Assembly: GCA_038203935.1 (NCBI GenBank)
Contig: JBBRDM010000003.1
Coordinates: forward strand, 4,588-68,587
Reading direction: 5' to 3'
Length of the DNA: 64,000 bases
Source: JANXSG01 sp038203935
Lineage (GTDB): Bacteria; Armatimonadota; Chthonomonadetes; Chthonomonadales; Chthonomonadaceae
Shown: in pieces, positions 43,736-52,299 of the stretch
How the letters are laid out: each line of letters opens with the position of its first letter
Position numbering within the stretch: the stretch's first letter is position 1
Program-made: the position numbers and the translations under genes
Notes under the pieces: model-generated
The model's input: the letters and a program-made list of their open reading frames with translations, nothing else
Databases searched by the model: none
What the model was told of the DNA's origin: nothing

Positions 43736-44052
43736 TCATTTCAATATAGGCACTCTCTCCGTATGTTCAAGGGGAGAGTACCTATATATGTACAGATCCC
43801 CCAAATTGTATTTAGAATTCTTCTTCCGTACTGCTTCTATTCGCCTGGCACATTATTTTGCATCTAGCGCTTTAATCCCACTGTTTAACCAACTTTCTTC
43901 GTTCCAAATTCTTTAGGTATTCCGTCTATCTGTACGGTTAACAAAAAAATGCAGCAATATAACGTTTCCTGTGATATAATATAATATATATGATCGGATA
44001 AGTATACTATTACATTTACCATCTGTTATATTTACGTGGATAGTCAAGCATA
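43736..44052. other. Intergenic 317 bases: palindrome and AT-rich promoter region
   Basis: Contains a long stem (about 43745-43760 with 43773-43789, ATATAGG and ACTCTC arms around an 11-base loop) just after the fusion gene, without a U-run, and an AT-rich upstream region for the next gene. The small minus-strand open frame at 43913-44113 is not convincing. Confidence 0.5.
43972..43980 (+). promoter_or_regulatory. Extended -10 promoter
   Basis: TGA-TATAAT at 43972-43980, an extended -10, lies about 70 bases before the pyruvyl transferase gene; the -35 is weak. Confidence 0.4.
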
Positions 44053-45453
44053 ATGGAGAGACAGAGAAAAATGAACGCCAAGAGCAACAATACTGGAATG
44101 ATAAAGCGTCCATTTCGCTGCCTCATACTGGATAATGTACAAAACAATATGGGCGATGCAGCCATAGCTCTTTCCATGACTGCCTCTCTTAAAGAGACTT
44201 TTGGGGAAGATTCCGTAATAAAAATCTGTTATTGTGGTATCACCGCTGATCCTGGAATATTTGCATCCCACTATCCCGAACTGAATTTCACACGAACACT
44301 ATGGCATGCTGTGTACGATGGCAGCTCGCCTAAACGAACGATATGGTCTACCCTGGTTAGAAAAAGCGCTGCCTATAGATTCCCGTTACAGGCAAAACTA
44401 ACTCGGCTAAGAATTCCCAATTTGCTGCTGCTGCCTGGAGAAAAAGAGCTGCTAGACGAGTTCCAAGAAGCCGATGTTGTTGTGGTGAGTGGCGGGGGAT
44501 TCCTGAATACCTCATGGACACCGCCAGCCCGCAGATCACAGCGGCTAGGCGAATACAACGCCGCTCTTAATCTCAAAAAGCCGCTTGTTTTCTATGCCCA
44601 ATCGTTTGGACCGTTTGCTGAAGGCGATCCATTTTCCAAACAGCTTCTTCCGGTGTTGAAGAAGGCTCATGCAGTCCTTTGCCGGGATCAAGAATCGGTG
44701 GATATCCTTAAAAATCGAATGGGTGTAGACACAGACAATGTACTTATTACTATCGACGAAGCGCTCCTTATGACCTCTCGTCCTCCCACCAGATATCTCG
44801 CTCCAGATAAAATAAAGCCGATCCGGATTGGTGTCTGCGTACATCAGTGGCTATGGGAAAAGGCGGAAAATTCAACAGAGCTTCAGTCAGAATTTGAGCG
44901 GAAGTTAGCTCAAGTCAGCTCTGAACTGTTAAAGCAGGGCAATGTAGAAATTGCTTTGATCAGTACCCATCAAGGAATCAAGCCTGCCTTGCACAGCGAC
45001 GAGGAAGTTGTAAGCCGCATCTATTATCAGATTCCTGAAACGATGCGGCGTGATGTACATCTTGTAGAAGGATTTGTGCATCCTGCAGAGTTCTCGCATT
45101 TCATGGGACAGTGCGACGTGGTTATTTCCAGCAGACTTCATGGCGCAATTTTAAGCCTTGTAGGCGGCGCTCCCGTGATAGCGCTCGGATATGAGCCTAA
45201 GACCCTGGGTCTTCTAAGCAGGATAGGTCTGGCAAACTGGCATCTTTCAATGTGGGATTTTGAGGCGGAAGAGCTTCTGACGAAAGTGCGCACTCTGCTC
45301 GATAATGCTCCTCTGACTAAAGACCAACTCGATCGCGCTATTATGCAGGGGCGTGGTATTGCATTAATCAATCGCGAAGCTGTACGCAGCATCATTAATG
45401 GCAGTGAATTGCCAGGTAATTCATCGGCAAGACTGAATGCGTTAACTAGCTGA
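44053..45453 (+). CDS. Polysaccharide pyruvyl transferase family protein
   Basis: A 466-residue protein of the CsaB/WcaK family, which adds pyruvate ketals from PEP to surface polysaccharides. Motifs: CLILDNVQNNMGDAAIALSM (N-terminal N-x-GD), VVVVSGGGFLN, LVFYAQSFGPF, and the late SSRLHGAILSLVGGAPVIALGYEPKT. An alternative ATG at 44071 (MNAKSNNTG) fits a GAGAG site about as well, so the N-terminal 6 residues are uncertain. It stands alone between the sulfur cassette and kdp. It could act on the polymer exported by the SLBB protein at 6907, but no link is shown. Confidence 0.85.
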   Translation: MERQRKMNAKSNNTGMIKRPFRCLILDNVQNNMGDAAIALSMTASLKETFGEDSVIKICYCGITADPGIFASHYPELNFTRTLWHAVYDGSSPKRTIWSTLVRKSAAYRFPLQAKLTRLRIPNLLLLPGEKELLDEFQEADVVVVSGGGFLNTSWTPPARRSQRLGEYNAALNLKKPLVFYAQSFGPFAEGDPFSKQLLPVLKKAHAVLCRDQESVDILKNRMGVDTDNVLITIDEALLMTSRPPTRYLAPDKIKPIRIGVCVHQWLWEKAENSTELQSEFERKLAQVSSELLKQGNVEIALISTHQGIKPALHSDEEVVSRIYYQIPETMRRDVHLVEGFVHPAEFSHFMGQCDVVISSRLHGAILSLVGGAPVIALGYEPKTLGLLSRIGLANWHLSMWDFEAEELLTKVRTLLDNAPLTKDQLDRAIMQGRGIALINREAVRSIINGSELPGNSSARLNALTS

Positions 45454-45517
45454 GTTCTCAATCCTCTATAATCAAAGTCCTCAGGAATCTCAGTATGATT
45501 ACAGAGGACAGGTTCAA

Positions 45518-46675
45518 TCAGGCAGGTTCGTCGCCTCTGCAGGCTACAATTAAAATATCGATGGTTCGCAGTTCACGGGTAAGGCGGTCGATAATGGATC
45601 CTTTCAGGAACTCCTGCCAGCGGGAACGGTCTGAGTGGCCGACAATCATCTGTGTGATTTGATGATCGCGTGCATACTGAATGAGTTCGGTAGATACATC
45701 CCCATGCAGCGTGACTACGGGGATTTGCAGACGATCGGCCAGTGCGAAATCATTTTTTAGTACCTTCATGCTCAGATCTTTTGGAGGCCGGTTTTCAACA
45801 TAGACCGCAATGATATCGCCATGAAGCCGTTGCGCGATGCGCCAGCCTCGCCGTATGAGCCGAAGTGATGACTGTGTCGGACTGATGCAGACCATAATTC
45901 TTTCGTGTGTTGCCCATGTTTCACGAATTTTTTTATCACGCCGATATTCGCTGACATCTTCATCCACTTCATGAGCAATTTCCCGCAGGGCTATCTCGCG
46001 CAGCGCGCCCAGGTTGCCTTCACGGAACCAGTTGCCTACCGCTTGTTGAATTTTATCCTGGGCATAGATATCGCCACGTTCGAGCCGATTTATCAAGGCT
46101 CGCGGCGTTATATCCACCATGACTACTTCATCTGCGCTTCGAACTACTTTATCTGGAACTGTTTCACGCACCCAGACTCCCGTAATATCATGAATGGTAT
46201 CGTTCAGGCTCTCAAGATGCTGGACGTTCATGGTGGTCAGGACATTAATTCCAGCAGCCAGCAGAAGTTCCACATCCTCCCATCGTTTCTGTCTGTCGGC
46301 GCCAGGAACGTTGGTATGTGCCAGTTCATCTACAAGCACTGTTTCGGGGTGGAGAGCTAAGATGGCATCCGTATCCATCTCTTCGAAAGCAGTTCCACGG
46401 TATTCGATTTTCTTGCGAGGGATTATCTGTAAATCCCTGAGCTGTTCGACAGTTCCTTTTCTTTTATGCGTCTCGACATAACCGATTACAATATTTTGAC
46501 CGCGTTGATGTCTCCTGTTGGCTTCGTTCAGCATCTCATAGGTTTTGCCGACGCCTGCGGCAAAACCAAGAAAAATTTTCAGCCGGCCACGTTTAACTCT
46601 GCGTTCTCCAATGTTTCCCTGAGAAAGAGTTCGATTCGAGTCGTTATGCAGTTCTAGATTCATGTCTGAATCCAT
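45518..46675 (-). CDS. kdpD: KdpD N-terminal sensor module without kinase
   Basis: A 385-residue protein with the KdpD N-terminal domain: Walker-A-like FLGFAAGVGKTYEML, IVIGYVETHKR, VLVDELAHTNVPG and NVLTTMNVQHLESLND, followed by a universal-stress-protein domain (about 230-380; RIMVCISPTQSS, MIVGHSDRSRWQEFLKGS). The transmembrane and histidine-kinase parts of a full KdpD are missing; a separate kinase is encoded two genes upstream. It likely senses potassium or c-di-AMP-type signals and talks to that kinase. Start set at ATG 46675 (MDSDMNLELH) with AGGTGA upstream. Last gene of the kdp cluster. Confidence 0.82.
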   Translation of the reverse strand: MDSDMNLELHNDSNRTLSQGNIGERRVKRGRLKIFLGFAAGVGKTYEMLNEANRRHQRGQNIVIGYVETHKRKGTVEQLRDLQIIPRKKIEYRGTAFEEMDTDAILALHPETVLVDELAHTNVPGADRQKRWEDVELLLAAGINVLTTMNVQHLESLNDTIHDITGVWVRETVPDKVVRSADEVVMVDITPRALINRLERGDIYAQDKIQQAVGNWFREGNLGALREIALREIAHEVDEDVSEYRRDKKIRETWATHERIMVCISPTQSSLRLIRRGWRIAQRLHGDIIAVYVENRPPKDLSMKVLKNDFALADRLQIPVVTLHGDVSTELIQYARDHQITQMIVGHSDRSRWQEFLKGSIIDRLTRELRTIDILIVACRGDEPA

Positions 46676-46691
46676 TATATACCGGTCACCT

Positions 46692-47435
46692 TCATGCTGC
46701 GAGCACTGCATCTACAAATCTGCGCAGGCCAGTGGTTAAATCTTCCACGCAAAGAACGCTGTCTGACGGGGAATCTGCATTTTGCCACAGATAATTCGCA
46801 AGAGCCTCCTCACACATCCCCTGCCAGAACCGGGGCCCTCCAGGAAGCTCTTCTCTCTCGGTATGGGCTTTTACAAGTTCCATCAAATAGGCAGGAAGCA
46901 GAACGGTGCATTCCGTTACACTCCCATCTGGACTTCGAATGGTAAACAACTGTTTGAAATCCGATCCATCAATCTGGTAAGATCCGGATTCAAATTCGAT
47001 ACGGAAGCCATTAATAGTAGTCGAACCAAATGTAAATCCTGCGCTGCTGTTTACTACCGCTTTCTCTGCTGCTTTGGCGGTAAGCGCAGCCTGCACAGAA
47101 CCTCGCAATACCTCTGCCGTAAATGGCTTTCGAATAAAATCCACAGCGCCTAATTTCATCGCCTCAACAGCAAGATCGATGGTGCCGAATGCAGTAGCCA
47201 TAATTATTTTTGCCCGTGAATCCCGGAGTCGCATCAGACGCAATACTTCCAGGCCTTCCATGCCAGGCATTCTTTGATCCAGCAGCACCAGGTCAAAATT
47301 ATCTCCCACACCGAATTTATCCAGCGCCTCCAATCCATCAGAGGCAGTATCTACATCATAGCCAACATGCTGCAGCGCTAGACGCACAGTGAAACGAATA
47401 TTGCTCTCATCATCTACTATTAATATGCGTGCCAT
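46692..47435 (-). CDS. Response regulator with unrecognised output domain
   Basis: A 247-residue protein. Receiver domain 1-120: MARILIVDDESNIRF (acidic pocket), phosphoacceptor Asp in LVLLDQRMPGM, Thr/Ala switch in IMATAFGT and Lys in FIRKPF. The remaining 120 residues (GFTFGSTTINGFRIEFESG onward, beta-rich then helical) are not a KdpE winged helix, an LuxR or NtrC domain, or an ANTAR domain that I can recognise. It sits where kdpE would be, between the kinase and KdpD module, but direct DNA binding cannot be assumed. The gene follows the kinase by 15 bases. Confidence 0.8.
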   Translation of the reverse strand: MARILIVDDESNIRFTVRLALQHVGYDVDTASDGLEALDKFGVGDNFDLVLLDQRMPGMEGLEVLRLMRLRDSRAKIIMATAFGTIDLAVEAMKLGAVDFIRKPFTAEVLRGSVQAALTAKAAEKAVVNSSAGFTFGSTTINGFRIEFESGSYQIDGSDFKQLFTIRSPDGSVTECTVLLPAYLMELVKAHTEREELPGGPRFWQGMCEEALANYLWQNADSPSDSVLCVEDLTTGLRRFVDAVLAA

Positions 47436-47450
47436 TTAAATGGGACCTTT

Positions 47451-49283
47451 CTACTTTGATGCCGGTACGGAAACCGTGAAGGTGCTTCCCTTTCCAGGCT
47501 CACTATCTACTTTTATTTCACCGCCGTGAGCATGCACTATGGTCTGTGCTATTGCCAGGCCCAGTCCTGCGCCTCCCCGCGTAGCGCCGGGGACCTGAAC
47601 GAATCGATCGAATATTGATTTGTGGTATTCGCTAGGTATGCCCACTCCGTTGTCTATTATTTTAATTTGAACTTCTTGTTCCTTCACGTCAGCCTCAATC
47701 TTGATCTCGCCTTGTTCGGGGGTGTGCCTGATAGCGTTGTTGAGAAGATTTATGATCACGCGTGACATCTGACCACGATCTGCTCGAACCGCTGGTAAAT
47801 TTTCCTCGATACGCACAGAGAGACCCTGATTTTTCTCCTGCGCGGAGGCAGAAACCGATTTTACGGCCGTATCTATTAGCTCTTTTACGGAGAGGATCTC
47901 AAACCTTGGCGGGATTACTCCCGCTTCCAAACGAGTGATATCGAGCAAGTCGCGCATCAATCTATCTAGTCGCTGAAGATCCTGTTTTTGTGATTCGATC
48001 AGCTGCTGCTGCTCCGGTGTAAGTTTTCCTGCAGCCTCCTCCGTCAGCAGCTGCACGGACAGCAATAGCGAAGTTACGGGAGTTCTCAATTCATGAGAAG
48101 CAACCCCAATAAATTCTGTTTTCAGCCTGTCGAGTTCACGCTGATGAGTCATATCCTCAAGAACCGTTGTAGCGCCGAGCAATGCTCCCTCTTCATCTCG
48201 CATCGGAGCAGCGCGAAGCCGGTATACACGCTGATCATTTCCTGTCAGAATGGACACGAATCCTTCTTCTCCCTCCAGCGCAGATATTCGCTCCTGCCTA
48301 ATCGCACGCTCCACAGCCTGAACGATTCGTGAATCATGAACCACTACATTGATCGATCTATTGACTGCGCGCTCTTCCGGCCCAAACAGTCCTTCCGCAG
48401 CACGATTTAGATGCACCACATTCCCTTTTGCATCCGTGACGATGACCGGATCGTATAGATTCTCAAGGGCGGCATCCGACATTCTCTCTGCTCTCTGAAG
48501 TCGCTGAGCTTCAATTTTCCTGGCCTCACGCAGCTTCTCCGCCATAGAATTGAACGATGCTGCAAGCGCTCCTATTTCATCACTCCTATGCAGCTCAATA
48601 CGTTGGTTTAAATGACCTGCACCAATCTCTTCCGCCTGCATCGCCAAGCTGCGAAGGGGCAGTAATGAGCTTTTGACCATTCTAAACGCAAAGAAAATTG
48701 CTAATAAAAACGCGCTGATCGTTACGCCAACACCAGAAATGGATGCGCGACGAGCTTCCGCAATCGCAGACCTATCAGCACGAACGATAGCCGCCTGGTT
48801 AATATCTAAAACTCCCTGAGCTCGTTCTTTCAAACGAATAAATGAGGGTTCGAGTTTATTAAAATAGAACTTTCTAGCCTCTTCAGATGGCATCTGTGGA
48901 TTGGAATATAAAAGTCTTTCGAGGGCGGCTTTATATATTGCATACTCATTTCCAATCTCATCGGCAAGAAGCTGTTCTCCTTTTTCCGTAATATTATGCG
49001 ACTCAAACCCATAAGCATCCATAAATCTGGGTTCATTTGTTTTGTATTGATCCCGAGCTTTTTGGATTTGGCCAGCCAGAAGGAAGGTAGCGGCGCTGTC
49101 CAGCCTTTCCAGCGCTTCCTTCATATTTTGGGCAGCGATAACGCTTTTGTAGTTATCCTTCAAAATCTTATCTACAGATCGTCCGAGGTGTATGAAATTG
49201 TAGACAGCGCCTGCCATAACGACTACCATCATGAAGGCAAGCGAGAGATGACTGAAAAGCAGCTGTAATTTTATATTGCGCAT
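47451..49283 (-). CDS. Membrane sensor histidine kinase (HAMP-PAS)
   Basis: A 610-residue kinase: helix 1 about 10-32 (LSLAFMMVVVMAGAVYNFI), extracytoplasmic four-helix-like sensor about 33-180, helix 2 about 185-205, HAMP about 207-260, PAS about 265-385 (YDPVIVTDAKGNVVHLN), HisKA with phosphoacceptor His in GVASHELRTPVTSL, then HATPase (NLLNNAIRHTP, DNGVGIP, GGAGLGLAIA). Located in the kdp cluster directly after kdpC, with the KdpD N-terminal module and a response regulator downstream. It probably supplies the kinase activity that the truncated KdpD lacks. Confidence 0.92.
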   Translation of the reverse strand: MRNIKLQLLFSHLSLAFMMVVVMAGAVYNFIHLGRSVDKILKDNYKSVIAAQNMKEALERLDSAATFLLAGQIQKARDQYKTNEPRFMDAYGFESHNITEKGEQLLADEIGNEYAIYKAALERLLYSNPQMPSEEARKFYFNKLEPSFIRLKERAQGVLDINQAAIVRADRSAIAEARRASISGVGVTISAFLLAIFFAFRMVKSSLLPLRSLAMQAEEIGAGHLNQRIELHRSDEIGALAASFNSMAEKLREARKIEAQRLQRAERMSDAALENLYDPVIVTDAKGNVVHLNRAAEGLFGPEERAVNRSINVVVHDSRIVQAVERAIRQERISALEGEEGFVSILTGNDQRVYRLRAAPMRDEEGALLGATTVLEDMTHQRELDRLKTEFIGVASHELRTPVTSLLLSVQLLTEEAAGKLTPEQQQLIESQKQDLQRLDRLMRDLLDITRLEAGVIPPRFEILSVKELIDTAVKSVSASAQEKNQGLSVRIEENLPAVRADRGQMSRVIINLLNNAIRHTPEQGEIKIEADVKEQEVQIKIIDNGVGIPSEYHKSIFDRFVQVPGATRGGAGLGLAIAQTIVHAHGGEIKVDSEPGKGSTFTVSVPASK

Positions 49284-49350
49284 AACTCTTTTTACCCTGT
49301 TCTTGTCATCTCTCGCAAACTGCCATCACTTTCTGATCACGCCCAGGTAA

Positions 49351-49986
49351 CTATTTCTTTAGCGGAGCAGATTTATCCAGCGCAATATTCAGCAGAAGTA
49401 CATTTATGCGGGGTTCACCAAAAAATCCTAACTGGCGCGCTTTGGTGTGCTCCGCCACAATCTGTTTCAAAGATGCTAAATCCATCCCTCGTGCAGTCGC
49501 AATTCTTTCCGCCTGCAGTTCAGCATTTGCCGGGCTTATTTCGGGATCGAGCCCGCTGGCGGATCGGGTGACTGCGTCGGATGGTAACAGTGTCTCTGCC
49601 GGCAGATTATTTTCCTTACGATAAGCCGCCGAGAGGTCCTTGATTCCGTCAAAATTGCCCGGATCATCTTTACCATCTGCTGTTTTCTTGTGAATGCCAT
49701 TGATCAATTTGTCACTGGTCGGCCCCAGATTTGTGCCAAACGAGCTCGATCCGTCGTATCCGCCGCCTGCGGCAGATGGACGAGGATGGAAATATCCTGG
49801 CGCGGTAAAATTCTGGCCAATCAGTTCTGATCCTATAATTTTACCGCCATCCTCAATCAGGCTTCCTTTCGCCTGGTGAGGGAAAATTACTTTTGCCATG
49901 CCCGTAACTACCGCAGGAAATACCAGTCCTGTGCAGACTGCAAACAGAAGTACCATTATTATGGATGGTCTTAATTGTTTTAACAT
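49351..49986 (-). CDS. kdpC: Potassium-transporting ATPase subunit C
   Basis: A 211-residue KdpC: one N-terminal membrane helix (PSIIMVLLFAVCTGLVFPAVVTG), then SELIGQNFTAPGYFHPRPSAA, AGGGYDGSSSFGTNLGPTSDKL, VTRSASGLDPEISPANAELQ and a conserved LGFFGEPRINVLLLNIAL end. KdpC assists ATP binding in the KdpFABC high-affinity K+ pump. ATG 49986 chosen for GAGGAG just upstream. A 136-base gap separates it from kdpB. Confidence 0.95.
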   Translation of the reverse strand: MLKQLRPSIIMVLLFAVCTGLVFPAVVTGMAKVIFPHQAKGSLIEDGGKIIGSELIGQNFTAPGYFHPRPSAAGGGYDGSSSFGTNLGPTSDKLINGIHKKTADGKDDPGNFDGIKDLSAAYRKENNLPAETLLPSDAVTRSASGLDPEISPANAELQAERIATARGMDLASLKQIVAEHTKARQLGFFGEPRINVLLLNIALDKSAPLKK

Positions 49987-50122
49987 TTTTGTTCTCCTCA
50001 CGATGCAGAGTTCGAAAACCTCTGGCTTCAAATACAGTCATTCTTCAGACGAGATAGCTATGAACTCTAACACGTCTGAAGGACGTTTGCTTTTCCCGAC
50101 GGGAGTTGCAGCTCCCACTGAA

Positions 50123-52240
50123 TCAAGCTAGATGCAGCATCACCAGCAGTCGGTCGATAACCCAAATACTTGGAAAAGGAATAAGTATTCCGCCTGCGCC
50201 ATAGATCAATAGATTGCGCCGCAACACCGCTCCAGCGCCCATCGGCCTATACGGAACGCCTCTGAGCGCCAGCGGAATAAGCGCTATGATAATAATCGCA
50301 TTGAAAATCACTGCCGCCAGAACTGCAGAATTTGGGTTAGTGAGTTTCATGATGTTCAGCGCGGCAAGGGCAGGGTAGGTAGTCATGAACATCGCGGGAA
50401 TAATCGCAAAGTATTTCGCTACATCATTTGCGATGCTGAAAGTGGTGAGCGCCCCACGAGTCATGAGCAGCTGCTTTCCAATCTCGACGATCTCGATAAG
50501 TTTAGTTGGGTTGCTGTCGAGGTCAACCATATTTCCGGCTTCTTTTGCTGCTTGAGTACCGGTGTTCATAGCGACACCCACATCCGCCTGAGCCAGCGCA
50601 GGGGCATCGTTAGTGCCGTCACCAGTCATAGCGACCAGCCGGCCTCCCTGCTGCTCTTTTTTGATGAGCGCCATTTTATCTTCAGGAGTGGCCTGAGCCA
50701 GGAAATCATCTACGCCCGCTTCATCCGCGATAGCTTTTGCTGTCAGAGGATTATCGCCGGTAATCATTACGGTTTTGATTCCCATAGAGCGAAGCTGATC
50801 GAAACGCTCCTTCATTCCTCCTTTAACGATATCCTTCAAATAGATCACACCAAGCGGTTTATCGTTCACTGCAACTACCAGAGGAGTTCCGCCTGCGGAT
50901 GAGATGCGATTAACGATCTCATCAAGTTCTGCAGGCACACGTCCGCCCTGGTCGGCTACCCAGTTCGCCACAGAAGCAGAAGCGCCCTTTCTGATTTGAG
51001 TCCCATTGACGTTAACTCCGCTCATTCTAGTCTGCGCAGTGAAGGCAATAAACTCTGCATCTCGGTCGCTTAACTCGCGCCCTCTGAGACCGTATTTCTC
51101 TTTTGCCAAAACAACGATCGAACGTCCTTCAGGAGTCTCATCTGCCAGCGATGAGAGCTGAGCGGCATTTGCAAGATCATTTATTTCGACACCCGGCAGT
51201 GGTAAAAATTCCGCTGCCTGCCTATTTCCCAGTGTAATCGTTCCTGTTTTATCCAGCAGGAGCGTATTGACATCCCCTGCAGCTTCCACAGCCTTACCGG
51301 ACATTGCCAGAACGTTATGCTGCATTACCCGATCCATGCCCGCTATACCTATTGCGGATAGTAGGCCTCCGATGGTAGTTGGTATCAGGCAGACCAGTAG
51401 AGAAATCAGTACCGTTATGCTTGGCGGCAGTCCGGCTCCTGCAGCGCGAACACTATAGATGGCGAATGGCTGCAATGTCACAACAGCGAGCAAAAATACG
51501 ATGGTCAATCCCGATAGTAAAATAGAGAGGGCGATCTCATTCGGTGTCTTTTGTCGCTGAGCGCCTTCGACCAAAGCAATCATTCTGTCGATGAAGCTCT
51601 CACCGGGGTTGGAGGTAATTATGACTACGATGCGGTCCGAAAGAACTTTGGTGCCTCCAGTTACAGCGCTTCGATCCCCTCCGCTCTCTCGAATTACAGG
51701 CGCGCTTTCGCCGGTGATTGCGGATTCGTCAACGGAAGCAATTCCCTCAACGACATCCCCATCACCCGGAATGGTATCCCCTGCTTCGCAGACTACACGA
51801 TCTCCTTTTCGCAGCTGCGCACCGGGCACACTTATTTCTCCTTTACCATCCACCAGTTTACGAGCCACCGATTCACTTTTCGACTTTCTCAGAGTGTCTG
51901 CCTGAGCTTTCCCGCGTCCTTCTGCCATTGCTTCGGCAAAGTTCGCGAAAATAACCGTAAACCAGAGCCAGACAGCTACCTGTCCTACAAACAGCGCCGT
52001 TCCATCGTGCGTGACCAGTCCCTTTAAGAAATAGTAGGTAGTAATCGCACTGCCTGCTTCCACCACGAACATTACAGGATTCTTAGCTACCAGGCGCGGG
52101 TCGAGTTTTTTAAATGAGTCTACTATAGCCCGCTTTACGATCTGGGCATCAAAAAGTGATTTCGGAGCATTTTTAGGTTTTTGATATCCCTGCGGAGAGC
52201 CAATTGGTATCTCCGGCCGGCTTTGCATTTCGATTGCCAT
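50123..52240 (-). CDS. kdpB: Potassium-transporting ATPase subunit B
   Basis: A 705-residue P-type ATPase that drives K+ uptake. Actuator TGES in ESAITGESAPVIRE, phosphorylation motif LLLDKTGTITLGNR, hinge MITGDNPLTAKAIA and P-domain TGDGTNDAPALAQADVGVAM with several membrane helices. Length and motifs are those of a normal KdpB. GGAG lies before the ATG and the gap to kdpA is 59 bases. Confidence 0.97.
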   Translation of the reverse strand: MAIEMQSRPEIPIGSPQGYQKPKNAPKSLFDAQIVKRAIVDSFKKLDPRLVAKNPVMFVVEAGSAITTYYFLKGLVTHDGTALFVGQVAVWLWFTVIFANFAEAMAEGRGKAQADTLRKSKSESVARKLVDGKGEISVPGAQLRKGDRVVCEAGDTIPGDGDVVEGIASVDESAITGESAPVIRESGGDRSAVTGGTKVLSDRIVVIITSNPGESFIDRMIALVEGAQRQKTPNEIALSILLSGLTIVFLLAVVTLQPFAIYSVRAAGAGLPPSITVLISLLVCLIPTTIGGLLSAIGIAGMDRVMQHNVLAMSGKAVEAAGDVNTLLLDKTGTITLGNRQAAEFLPLPGVEINDLANAAQLSSLADETPEGRSIVVLAKEKYGLRGRELSDRDAEFIAFTAQTRMSGVNVNGTQIRKGASASVANWVADQGGRVPAELDEIVNRISSAGGTPLVVAVNDKPLGVIYLKDIVKGGMKERFDQLRSMGIKTVMITGDNPLTAKAIADEAGVDDFLAQATPEDKMALIKKEQQGGRLVAMTGDGTNDAPALAQADVGVAMNTGTQAAKEAGNMVDLDSNPTKLIEIVEIGKQLLMTRGALTTFSIANDVAKYFAIIPAMFMTTYPALAALNIMKLTNPNSAVLAAVIFNAIIIIALIPLALRGVPYRPMGAGAVLRRNLLIYGAGGILIPFPSIWVIDRLLVMLHLA

Positions 52241-52299
52241 GTGTTGTATTCTCCAAAAACAGTACTTTCATCAAGCACTGTTTCAAAATATCGAGTTGT

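Noticed and set aside
43913..44113. Small minus-strand frame before the pyruvyl transferase gene
   Set aside because: Overlaps that gene's start and promoter, and has no plausible ribosome site.
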